A program made the translations under genes and the position numbers. Below, piece by piece: positions 14,338-21,245 of a stretch of 21,245 nt of DNA. Every line of letters starts with the position of its first letter. Position 1 is the stretch's first letter. The notes below the pieces were generated by a model, which made no database searches, had not been told where the DNA came from, and was given only the letters and a program-made list of their open reading frames with translations. The stretch is from Desulfobacula sp. (lineage in GTDB: Bacteria; Desulfobacterota; Desulfobacteria; Desulfobacterales; Desulfobacteraceae): positions 1-21,245 of the forward strand of contig JAQICW010000025.1 in the NCBI GenBank assembly GCA_027858355.1, written 5' to 3'.

Positions 14338-15030
14338 ATGCGTCTTGATTGTAATGGTCTGAAGTTCCAGTATCCGGGTTCCGAGGCGCCTGTTCTTGAT
14401 AATCTTAGCTTTTCCATGACAGGGCCGGGGTTTAATGCAGTCTTTGGACCATCGGGTGTGGGCAAGACATCCTTTGCAAAACTGCTGGTCAGCCAGGGGA
14501 ACAAGCCGGAAAGCAGTTTCTCTACACCCGGTATTCATAGCATGCTTTACTCCTATAATCTGGAGCGGCTGCCGGGCTGGTCCAGCACCGGGACTCACCT
14601 GGACAAGGTATGCCCCCAAAAGAAAGAAGATCTGAAAAAGGAACTCATTGACATCTTCAAGCTGAAACCCTTGCTGAACGCCCGATTTTTACAACTTTCC
14701 ATGGGACAGCAGAATCGTATGAACCTCATCCGCTATCTGCTCCAGGACTTTGATCTGCTCATAATGGATGAAAGCCTGGCCAATGTGGACGAAGCTTTGA
14801 GGGAGAGCATTATCCTGGCCATGAAAGCACTTTTTCCGCGAAAATTTTTTCTCTATATCTCCCACAACCTCATGGAAGTGGCCAAGTTTTGTCGGGAGAT
14901 CCTGGTCTTAAGCGAGCCCATCAAACAAAAGGGCAGTTTCATGGTTCAGGGCCAGGATTATAAACCGGGTTACTCCCTTGATAAAAAGGCCTTTGATGCC
15001 ACTATGCTGGAGATCATGGATGCTTTTTAG
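14338..15030 (+). CDS. ABC transporter ATP-binding protein (atypical SsuB/TauB-like)
   Basis: This 230-residue ATPase has Walker A GPSGVGKTS (about 37-45), signature LSMGQQNR, Walker B LLIMDES with the catalytic Glu, D-loop ANVD and H-loop ISHN. It energises the adjacent permease. Between Walker A and the signature the domain is short, and the usual Q-loop (family FQ-x-LLPW) is replaced by YSYNLERLPGW with no glutamine. The TTG at 14326 is in frame, but GGAG sits 6 nt before the ATG at 14338, so that is the start. Its end overlaps the permease by 11 nt. A 139-nt gap follows the lyase gene; I found no terminator there and only a weak promoter-like pair, so the two may or may not be co-transcribed. 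Confidence 0.85.
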   Translation: MRLDCNGLKFQYPGSEAPVLDNLSFSMTGPGFNAVFGPSGVGKTSFAKLLVSQGNKPESSFSTPGIHSMLYSYNLERLPGWSSTGTHLDKVCPQKKEDLKKELIDIFKLKPLLNARFLQLSMGQQNRMNLIRYLLQDFDLLIMDESLANVDEALRESIILAMKALFPRKFFLYISHNLMEVAKFCREILVLSEPIKQKGSFMVQGQDYKPGYSLDKKAFDATMLEIMDAF

Positions 15031-15787
15031 AAGGATATATCAGTTTTTGATTGTCTTTTGCCTGGGTCTGGCATGTCTTTTGGGAATTAAACAGATCCTT
15101 TCCCTTTCCGATTATGTGATTCCAGGCCTGCCCCTGATTCTGGAAACCGTTGGCCGTGTTTCTACCGGGTATTTCTGGGATGTAATCAACACTCTTTCAG
15201 TAACTGTCCTGGGGCAGTTTATTTCCATTATCATGGCCTTTACCGTGGGCATCCTGGGCCGGAAATCTTCCTGGGCAGGTTCATTTATCAAAGTGATGGC
15301 CTATAATATCCAGGCCTATCCCATTGTGGCCCTGGCTCCCATTATTTTTATTCTTCTGGGAGACGGGTTTCTCTCCCGGCTTCTCATAGCTTCCATGATT
15401 TGTTATTTTCCCCTGCTGCTGTCTGTGCTGGGGGTAATGGCAGTGCCTGTAAAGGATATTGAACATTTTTATATTGCCACGGGCCGCATGCGGTGGCAGC
15501 TGGAGGTTAAGATTAGGGCATTTGAAAACTTAAGCAAACTGACCACCGTCATTGCCGGCAGTGCCACCCTGGCCATGGCAGGAACCATTGTGGCGGAATT
15601 TATTGCTGCCAATGCCGGTATCGGATATAGCATCCGCATCTCCCTTTACCAGAGTGACCTGGCCGGGATACTGGTTGCGCTGTTCATGATCGGGATTGTG
15701 ATATCGGTTTACCAGGGTATTCTTGAAACATTGGGGGAACAGGTAAAAACAAGGTGGTCCGCACCCAAGGGAGGGGAATTGTTATGA
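15020..15787 (+). CDS. ABC transporter permease (nitrate/taurine/NMT1 type)
   Basis: This 255-residue membrane protein has about six helices and the BPD_transp_1 pattern of the SsuC/TauC group. An EAA-like loop (EHFYIATGRMRWQLEVKIR) is followed by AGTIVAEFIAANAGIGYSI. It forms the transmembrane channel for the flanking ATPase and binding protein. A start further upstream (14978) exists, but the ATG at 15020, inside the ATPase stop region and with GGAG 7 nt before it, gives the normal N-terminus. It overlaps the ATPase gene by 11 nt and the binding-protein gene by 4 nt (ATGA). Substrate unknown. Confidence 0.9.
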   Translation: MLFRRIYQFLIVFCLGLACLLGIKQILSLSDYVIPGLPLILETVGRVSTGYFWDVINTLSVTVLGQFISIIMAFTVGILGRKSSWAGSFIKVMAYNIQAYPIVALAPIIFILLGDGFLSRLLIASMICYFPLLLSVLGVMAVPVKDIEHFYIATGRMRWQLEVKIRAFENLSKLTTVIAGSATLAMAGTIVAEFIAANAGIGYSIRISLYQSDLAGILVALFMIGIVISVYQGILETLGEQVKTRWSAPKGGELL

Positions 15788-16785
15788 GATTCAAAATATT
15801 GATAAACAGGCAATGGCCAGCCTTAATGACAGCTGTCTGTATCTTTTTTATTGCCGTATCTGTCCAGGCCGGTACAATAAAATTAAATTATAGGCTCAAA
15901 TGGCTTTTCAACGCCAGTGTGGCAGGGGATATCTATGCAAAGGACCAGGGATATTTCAAGGCAGCAGGATTGAGTGTGAATGTCAAAGAGGGCAGCCCTG
16001 AAAAAAATGCCATTAAGGAGCTGGAACTGGGATATGCTGACTTTGGTGTGGCATCGGCAGACCAGGTGATCAGGGCCCTGGACAAGGGCGCAGATGTGGT
16101 GGTCCTGGCTCAGCTCTTCCAGGTTAATCCCATGCAGTGGATCTATCGGGCTGACCAGCCTGAGATCAAAACTCTCCAGGATCTCAAAGGCCGCCAGATA
16201 GGCATTACTTTTGGGGGTAATGATGAAACCATCATGAAAACCCTTTTGACCAGGGCCGGTCTGGGCAGCAAGGATGTAAGGCTTTCCGGGGTGAGGTTTG
16301 ATTTTACACCATTTTTGAAAAAAAAGGTGGATGTATGGCCAGTATATAGAAATTCCCAGGGCGTGATTCTCCAGTATAAGTTAATGCAGGAAGGCGAGGC
16401 TGTGTATTTTTTCAACCCTTCTGCCTTTGGGGTGGATTTTGTGGCAAATTCCATTGTTACCTCGGGCAGGATGATAAAAGCACATCCCCAAAGGGTAAAA
16501 TCATTCTTAACCGCATTGCTCAAGGCATGGGAAGCTGCCATGGATCAGGCTAATGAAGCAGATGTTCTGGCAGCAGTGAAAAAAAAGGATAAAGGCACCC
16601 GGGATGATATCCGAAAAAAACAACTGGCTGTCACAAGGGAATTGATAAAGCCTGATCCAGATATCAGGATAGGTCGGATTGATGTCAATGCCTGGAAACA
16701 GACAGAAAATATCATGCTGACAGAAAAACAGATTAAAGCCCCTGTTTCCATTGAGTCCAGGCTGGCAGTCCCGGGATTTTTTTAA
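15784..16785 (+). CDS. ABC transporter substrate-binding protein, NMT1/ThiY-like
   Basis: This 334-residue protein has a signal peptide ending near VQA-G30 and an NMT1/THI5-like body. It has LNYRLKWLFNASVAG at the start of the mature protein, AKDQGYFKAAGL, ADFGVASADQVIRAL and QVNPMQWIYR. Homologues bind thiamine-precursor pyrimidines, nitrate, sulfonates and other small compounds, so the ligand is open. The ATG at 15784 has GGAGG 9 nt upstream and overlaps the permease stop as ATGA; the frame is open further upstream, but those codons lie within the permease gene. No THI-box riboswitch is seen before the ABC operon, which lowers the case for thiamine-precursor import. An aminotransferase follows after 63 nt. 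Confidence 0.88.
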   Translation: MRFKILINRQWPALMTAVCIFFIAVSVQAGTIKLNYRLKWLFNASVAGDIYAKDQGYFKAAGLSVNVKEGSPEKNAIKELELGYADFGVASADQVIRALDKGADVVVLAQLFQVNPMQWIYRADQPEIKTLQDLKGRQIGITFGGNDETIMKTLLTRAGLGSKDVRLSGVRFDFTPFLKKKVDVWPVYRNSQGVILQYKLMQEGEAVYFFNPSAFGVDFVANSIVTSGRMIKAHPQRVKSFLTALLKAWEAAMDQANEADVLAAVKKKDKGTRDDIRKKQLAVTRELIKPDPDIRIGRIDVNAWKQTENIMLTEKQIKAPVSIESRLAVPGFF

Positions 16786-16848
16786 CCCCGGTGGCCAGTC
16801 AAAACAGGAATTCTTTAACAATAATTATTACACAAAAGGACAGTATCC

Positions 16849-18009
16849 ATGGCAGCATTGCCTGATTCTCAATTGCCCCAGATCCAGCTTGCCCCGGACA
16901 TGATCCACCTGGGACTGGGCCAGCCCAGCGCCTCTCTGCTGCCCATAAGGGAAATGGAAACAGCCGCAGGGATCTGCCTGGGCAATGATGAGGTCTTTTT
17001 CCTCGCCTATGGGGAGGCCCGGGGTAACAGCACCTTCAGGCAGACCCTGGCTGATTTTTTAATTGATCAATACCAGAAGCCAATGGAGCCGGATCAACTA
17101 CTCATTACCAGCGGGATTTCCCAGGCCCTGGATTTTATCTGTACCCTGTTTGCCAGACCAGGGGATACAATTTTTGTGGAGGAGCCCAGTTATTTTCTGG
17201 CCCTTAAAATATTTGGGGACCATCACTTGAACCTGGTCAGCATCCCTGTGGATGAAAACGGGCTTGATACAAAGGTGCTGGAAGAAAAACTTGCCAGCAT
17301 GTCCCCGGCATTTCTGTATATTATTCCCACCTATCAAAATCCATCCAGTGTAACCCTTTCTCCTGAAAGGCGGGAAGCCCTTGCAAGAATATCTGCCCAG
17401 AAAAAATTGCTTGTGGTGGCAGATGAAGTTTATCATTTTCTCAATTATAAGGAGAAGCCTCCCCTGCCCCTGAGGATGTTTGGGGATCAATTCATGTCCC
17501 TGGGATCTTTTTCAAAGATATTGGCACCGGGACTGCGACTGGGCTGGATTCACACAAGCCAGGATCTGGTAAAGAAAATATCCAGGGCTGGCCTGATGCA
17601 GAGCGGGGGAGGGTTTAACCCCTTTACCTCTGAGATTGTTAATTTTGTTATTCAGAAGGGATTTCTATTATCCCATATCAAACATCTCAGGCAGACATAC
17701 TCCCACAGAGCAGAAGTTTTGTGCCGTGAATTACGGGCGGCCCTGCCTGAGACTATATCTTTTCAGACTCCCCTGGGCGGGTATTTTGTCTGGCTCAAAT
17801 TTCCCGATGGAATCAATACCCAGACCTTTCGGAAAACAGCCCAGAAGCAGAACGTGGATTTTTTCCCAGGCAGTTTGTTTTCTTCTGGAGCCGGGTTTTC
17901 CTCCCATATGAGGCTTTGTTTTGCTTTTTATGAGGATGACAGGTTAATTGAGGGGGTCAGGCGGCTTTCCCGGGTTCTTGAACAGGTTCACCCAGAACTT
18001 TTTAGCTAA
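16849..18009 (+). CDS. class I/II PLP-dependent aminotransferase
   Basis: This 386-residue protein is a fold-type I aminotransferase of the group that includes 2-aminoadipate/aromatic enzymes and the MocR catalytic domain, but it has no DNA-binding domain. N164 (PTYQNPSS), D192 and Y195 (VADEVYHF), the Schiff-base K223 in SFSKILAPGLRLGW and the substrate-carboxylate R355 (SHMRLCFAFY) are all in place. It would convert an amino acid to a 2-oxo acid with 2-oxoglutarate or pyruvate as acceptor. AAAGGA lies 8 nt before the ATG. It follows the ABC importer by 63 nt in the same direction, so it may act on the imported compound. Its 2-oxo acid product could also feed IorAB across the divergent region (inference). 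Confidence 0.9.
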   Translation: MAALPDSQLPQIQLAPDMIHLGLGQPSASLLPIREMETAAGICLGNDEVFFLAYGEARGNSTFRQTLADFLIDQYQKPMEPDQLLITSGISQALDFICTLFARPGDTIFVEEPSYFLALKIFGDHHLNLVSIPVDENGLDTKVLEEKLASMSPAFLYIIPTYQNPSSVTLSPERREALARISAQKKLLVVADEVYHFLNYKEKPPLPLRMFGDQFMSLGSFSKILAPGLRLGWIHTSQDLVKKISRAGLMQSGGGFNPFTSEIVNFVIQKGFLLSHIKHLRQTYSHRAEVLCRELRAALPETISFQTPLGGYFVWLKFPDGINTQTFRKTAQKQNVDFFPGSLFSSGAGFSSHMRLCFAFYEDDRLIEGVRRLSRVLEQVHPELFS

Positions 18010-18024
18010 AGTTTGTATAAACTT
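18009..18024. repeat. short inverted repeat after the aminotransferase gene
   Basis: AAGTTT (18009-18014) and AAACTT (18019-18024) with spacer GTAT form a 6-bp dyad right at the aminotransferase stop, in an A/T-rich 74-bp gap. There is no T run to make it a terminator. It could be part of the kinase gene control region, where TATATA near 18053-18058 is a weak -10 candidate. Confidence 0.3.
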
Positions 18025-18083
18025 ATATACTGAAAAAATTTAGTAAAACTGATATATATAACAATTTTTATTTGGAGTTGATC

Positions 18084-20297
18084 TTGGCAGCATTAAACTG
18101 GTCTATCATTTATGGCTCTTTTTCTTTTATCGCAGGATTTATATCTGCATCCATTGCCATATACCTGGCTCCCCACTGGAAGAATAAGAGTGCCAGGATA
18201 TTATTGCTTTTACAGGTTGCCATTGCCCTGTGGTCCCTGGCCTATGGAATGGAATTTTTCAGTCCACACCTTGTGCTGAAACTTTGGTGGGTTAAAGTTG
18301 AATATTTTGGAGTTGTATGGATAGGAATGCTTTTTTTCAGCTTTGTAGTCACAATTACAAAGAAAAAATGGCAGGTGAACAAAACAGGATATGCCCTGTT
18401 AAGTATTGTTCCGATTATGGTTATTCTCCTGGTATTAACAAATAATAATCATCATTTAATGTGGAGCCTGGCCTGGCTGGATCTGGGTGGCAGAGCACCT
18501 GCCCTGGCATACATAAGAGAAGCAGGATTCTGGGGATACACAGTTTTTTCCTATACTTTAATCCTTTTGGCAACCATTATTCTGATCCAGACCCTGGTAT
18601 CAGCCCGGGGTGTTTTTCGTAAACAATTGGTCGTTGTTGCACTAGGCGTAATGTTTCCATGGCTTTCCAATATCCTGTATCTGTTTGGTATTGAAGAACT
18701 CAGGTTTCTGGATCTTACACCAGCTTCCTTTACCATCAGTGGAATCGCTTTTTCATGGGGATTGATGCGATATCAAATGTTGAACTTAATACCTTTAGCC
18801 CATGAAACAGTGATAGAGAGCTTGAGTGATCCTGTTATTGCATTGGATATGAATGATCATATTCTGGATGTGAACAAAGCTGCACAAATCCTGGGTAACA
18901 TAAATAAGGATAAATCCATACATGAAGGGTTAAAACATGTTTTTCCAATACTTTATGAACAAATTGTAAGGTATAGGCAGGATTGCCCCATTGAAGTGGA
19001 AACCTCCTTTGCTGTTGAAACGTTGCCAAAACAATGGAACCTCAGGCTTTTCCCTTTGCAAAACAAAAAAGGAAAACACATTGGCCTGCTGATTATGCTA
19101 AGGGATATTACCAGCCGAAAACACACAGAGCGTGAGCTGAGAACCACAAAGGATTTTATTAAAAATATCATTAATTCAATGCCTTCCATTATCATAGGCC
19201 TGAATATAGAAGGCATTGTCTTGCAATGGAATGCTGAGGCTGAAAAACTGACAAGGATCTCTGCAGCTCAGGCCGAGGGAAGTCTGCTCAAGGATGTTTT
19301 CCCCCGGCTTGCAGGCCGTATCCCCGATGTAAGCCAAACCCTGGAAAAACAAAAACTGAGAAAGGAAACAAAAGTCAGCTTAACAATAGAAGGAAAAATG
19401 ATCCTGACAGATATAACAATATACCCTATTCAATCGGATAGTTTTCCAGGAGTTGTCATCCGGGTGGATGATATCGGTGAAAGGGTCAGGATCGAGGAAA
19501 TGATGGTGCAATCTGAAAAAATGCTGTCCCTTGGAGGCATGGCAGCGGGTATGGCCCATGAAATAAATAATCCCCTTGCCGGTATCCTTCAAAGTACCCA
19601 GGTCATTGGGAACCGTTTGAGCAAAGATCTGCCGGCAAATATAAAGGCTGCCAAAGAGTGTGAGATTGATTTTGAAAACCTCAAGTCTTACATGGAAAAA
19701 AGAAATATTTTTTCCATGATAGAGGTTATGAAAGATTCCGGGCATCGGGCAGCTCAGATCGTTTCAAATATGCTGTCATTCAGCCGGAAAAGTGATCACC
19801 ATAAATCCATACACCATCTCCATGATCTAATGGAAGCCACCATTGAATTGAGTAAAAATGATTATAATTTTAAAAAAAGATATGATTTCTGCTCCATTGA
19901 AATTGTAAAAAAATACCAGGAAAATGTCCCGCCAATCCCCTGCGAAAAGAGCGGGATTCAACAGGTGTTTTTAAATATCTTGAAAAATGGGGCTGAGGCC
20001 ATGACAGATGCAGGTATTGCATCTCCCAGGTTTGTTCTTCGATATTTGCTGCACAAGGACCATGTGGTGTTTGAGATAGAAGATAATGGACCGGGCATGG
20101 ACAGGGAAAGAGCAAAACGGATATTTGAGCCCTTTTTTACCACCAAGGATGTGGGTGTTGGAACAGGGCTTGGGTTATCGGTTTCATATTTTATTATTAC
20201 GGAAAATCATAATGGTGTTCTAATGGTTGAATCAATGCCTGGGAAAGGAACAACTTTTATTATAAAATTCCCTGTTAATCCCATAAAAAATGTTTGA
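18084..20297 (+). CDS. membrane sensor histidine kinase with 7TM, PAS and HisKA/HATPase domains
   Basis: This protein of about 737 residues starts with seven hydrophobic segments (about 4-230), the layout of the histidine-kinase 7TM N-terminal module. Two PAS-like domains follow (about 240-345 and 355-470), then a HisKA domain with the phosphorylated His in MAAGMAHEINNPLAGI (H492). The ATPase domain has an N box (NILKNGAEAM), G1 (DNGPGMD), F box (FEPFFTTK) and G2 (GTGLGLSVS). The frame opens with TTG at 18072, but GGAG at 18074-18077 puts the likely start at the TTG at 18084, 6 nt further on. No response regulator is seen nearby. It senses a membrane or cytoplasmic signal that cannot be named. 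Convergent with the MATE gene, which ends 9 nt beyond its stop. Confidence 0.9.
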   Translation: MAALNWSIIYGSFSFIAGFISASIAIYLAPHWKNKSARILLLLQVAIALWSLAYGMEFFSPHLVLKLWWVKVEYFGVVWIGMLFFSFVVTITKKKWQVNKTGYALLSIVPIMVILLVLTNNNHHLMWSLAWLDLGGRAPALAYIREAGFWGYTVFSYTLILLATIILIQTLVSARGVFRKQLVVVALGVMFPWLSNILYLFGIEELRFLDLTPASFTISGIAFSWGLMRYQMLNLIPLAHETVIESLSDPVIALDMNDHILDVNKAAQILGNINKDKSIHEGLKHVFPILYEQIVRYRQDCPIEVETSFAVETLPKQWNLRLFPLQNKKGKHIGLLIMLRDITSRKHTERELRTTKDFIKNIINSMPSIIIGLNIEGIVLQWNAEAEKLTRISAAQAEGSLLKDVFPRLAGRIPDVSQTLEKQKLRKETKVSLTIEGKMILTDITIYPIQSDSFPGVVIRVDDIGERVRIEEMMVQSEKMLSLGGMAAGMAHEINNPLAGILQSTQVIGNRLSKDLPANIKAAKECEIDFENLKSYMEKRNIFSMIEVMKDSGHRAAQIVSNMLSFSRKSDHHKSIHHLHDLMEATIELSKNDYNFKKRYDFCSIEIVKKYQENVPPIPCEKSGIQQVFLNILKNGAEAMTDAGIASPRFVLRYLLHKDHVVFEIEDNGPGMDRERAKRIFEPFFTTKDVGVGTGLGLSVSYFIITENHNGVLMVESMPGKGTTFIIKFPVNPIKNV

Positions 20298-20306
20298 GAT
20301 AATTAT

Positions 20307-21245
20307 TCAGCCACCCAGGGATTGTTTTGTTTTGGCATGGAACCTTAGCATCATCAGAAGGGCTGAGGCAGACAGGCTTATCAGCAACCCATACCAGACC
20401 CCATAGATGCCCATTTTAAAATAAAATGCCAGGATATATCCCGAAGGCAGTCCAATGATCCAATAGGCAGCCAGGGTGATGAGGGTGGGAACTTTCATAT
20501 CCATGATACCCCGTAAAATTCCAAGGCCAACTGCCTGGGTACCGTCGGATATCTGGAAAAAAGCCACAATCACCATCAGGGAGGCTGCCATCTCGATAAC
20601 TTCAACATCCGGCACATAAAGGCTGGGCAGAAAAAAGCGGAACAGAACAAAGAAAATGCCTGCCAGAGCCATAAATCCTCCACAGAGCAGTACAGCGGAA
20701 AATCCGGCAGCTCTCACATCAGGGGTTGAATTCCTGCCTAGAGCATTGCTTACCCGGATGGTGGCAGCAGACGAGATGCCCATGGCCACCATAAAAGAGA
20801 TGGAAGCCAGATTCAGGGCTATCTGGTGGGCAGCCAGGGCCTGGGTACCCATCCACCCCACGATGATGGAAGATGCGGCAAAAGCAGAGACCTCGAAAAA
20901 GTATTGGAAGGCACCTGGGATTCCGATTTTCAAAAGTTTTTTCATCATGGAAAAATCGATTTTCCTATATCGCAAAGAGGGGTCAAACTTCTTTAAGGAG
21001 GGGGCAATCATGATCACCACCATAAGGGCGACGGCCATGAATGCCCTTGAGGAAAAGGTGGCAATGCCGGCTCCGGTCAGGCCCAGGGCAGGAGCCCCGA
21101 GATTTCCGTATATAAATACCCAGTTCACAAATATATTGACCAGATTGGCAACCAGGGTAATGATCATGGCCGGCTTAAGAAAACTGATGCCTTCGGCAAA
21201 TTGCCGGAAGGATTGAAAGAGCATCAGGGGCAGCATGGAAAACCC
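20307..21245 (-). CDS. MATE-family efflux transporter, cut by the window edge
   Basis: At least 312 residues of the C-terminal two thirds of a multi-drug and toxin extrusion protein are present. The frame is open through 21245, reading GFS before an internal Met, so the N-terminal part of about 140 residues lies outside. Family features are repeated hydrophobic helices, GIPGAFQYFFE at the start of the second half, ALAAHQIALNLASISFMVAMG and GLGILRGIMDMKVPTLI. It would export cationic or other toxic compounds using a Na+ or H+ gradient. It faces the kinase gene tail to tail with a 9-bp gap and no obvious terminator, and has no clear tie to the catabolic genes. Confidence 0.9.
   Translation of the reverse strand, partial: GFSMLPLMLFQSFRQFAEGISFLKPAMIITLVANLVNIFVNWVFIYGNLGAPALGLTGAGIATFSSRAFMAVALMVVIMIAPSLKKFDPSLRYRKIDFSMMKKLLKIGIPGAFQYFFEVSAFAASSIIVGWMGTQALAAHQIALNLASISFMVAMGISSAATIRVSNALGRNSTPDVRAAGFSAVLLCGGFMALAGIFFVLFRFFLPSLYVPDVEVIEMAASLMVIVAFFQISDGTQAVGLGILRGIMDMKVPTLITLAAYWIIGLPSGYILAFYFKMGIYGVWYGLLISLSASALLMMLRFHAKTKQSLGG

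Noticed and set aside
16763..16796. Inverted CCGGG/CCCGG around a T-rich stretch at the end of the binding-protein gene as a terminator
   Set aside because: The T run is in the loop rather than after the stem, and the aminotransferase follows closely in the same direction.

Overview
The window reads as a packed catabolic region of an anaerobic, probably sulfate-reducing bacterium (Desulfobacterota-like). This is an inference from the gene mix: a ferredoxin-dependent 2-oxoacid oxidoreductase (IorAB), a GlcD/GlcF-type hydroxyacid dehydrogenase, a TRAP transporter and a large sensor kinase. No phylogenetic marker beyond one tRNA is present. I see no mobile element, CRISPR array or prophage gene.

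Layout. (1) Positions 1-76 hold a minus-strand tRNA-Thr(CGU) with encoded CCA and a good promoter at 93-121; 77-399 has no gene. (2) Positions 400-13014 carry eleven minus-strand genes that look like one long transcription unit, in the order iorA, iorB, TRAP dctP, dctQ, dctM, an asparaginase-family amidohydrolase, glcD-like, glcF-like, an IclR-family regulator, an IlvD/Edd-family dehydratase and an SDR oxidoreductase. Several neighbours overlap by 4-17 nt. (3) Positions 13015-13289 form a divergent regulatory region with a candidate promoter, a perfect 9+5+9 palindrome and a second, imperfect dyad containing three AATTGNN heptamers. (4) A DapA/NAL-family lyase starts rightward at 13290. (5) Positions 14338-16785 encode a three-gene ABC importer (ATPase, permease, NMT1/ThiY-like binding protein) with overlapping genes, followed by a class I aminotransferase. 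(6) A membrane sensor histidine kinase (18084-20297) and a convergent, right-truncated MATE efflux gene finish the window.

How the genes may work together (inference): the TRAP system imports an organic acid. The amidase-like protein may remove an amide. The IlvD-like enzyme dehydrates a 2,3-dihydroxy acid to a 2-oxo acid, which the DapA-like lyase may cleave. GlcD/GlcF oxidises a 2-hydroxy acid to a 2-oxo acid. IorAB converts a 2-oxo acid to acyl-CoA with reduction of ferredoxin. The IclR protein probably controls the unit through the palindrome in the divergent region. The substrate cannot be read from the sequence. Two possibilities are an aldonic/sugar acid, by analogy with the E. coli yjhG/yjhH-type dehydratase-aldolase pairs, and an aryl- or branched-chain hydroxy/dihydroxy acid funnelled to IorAB.
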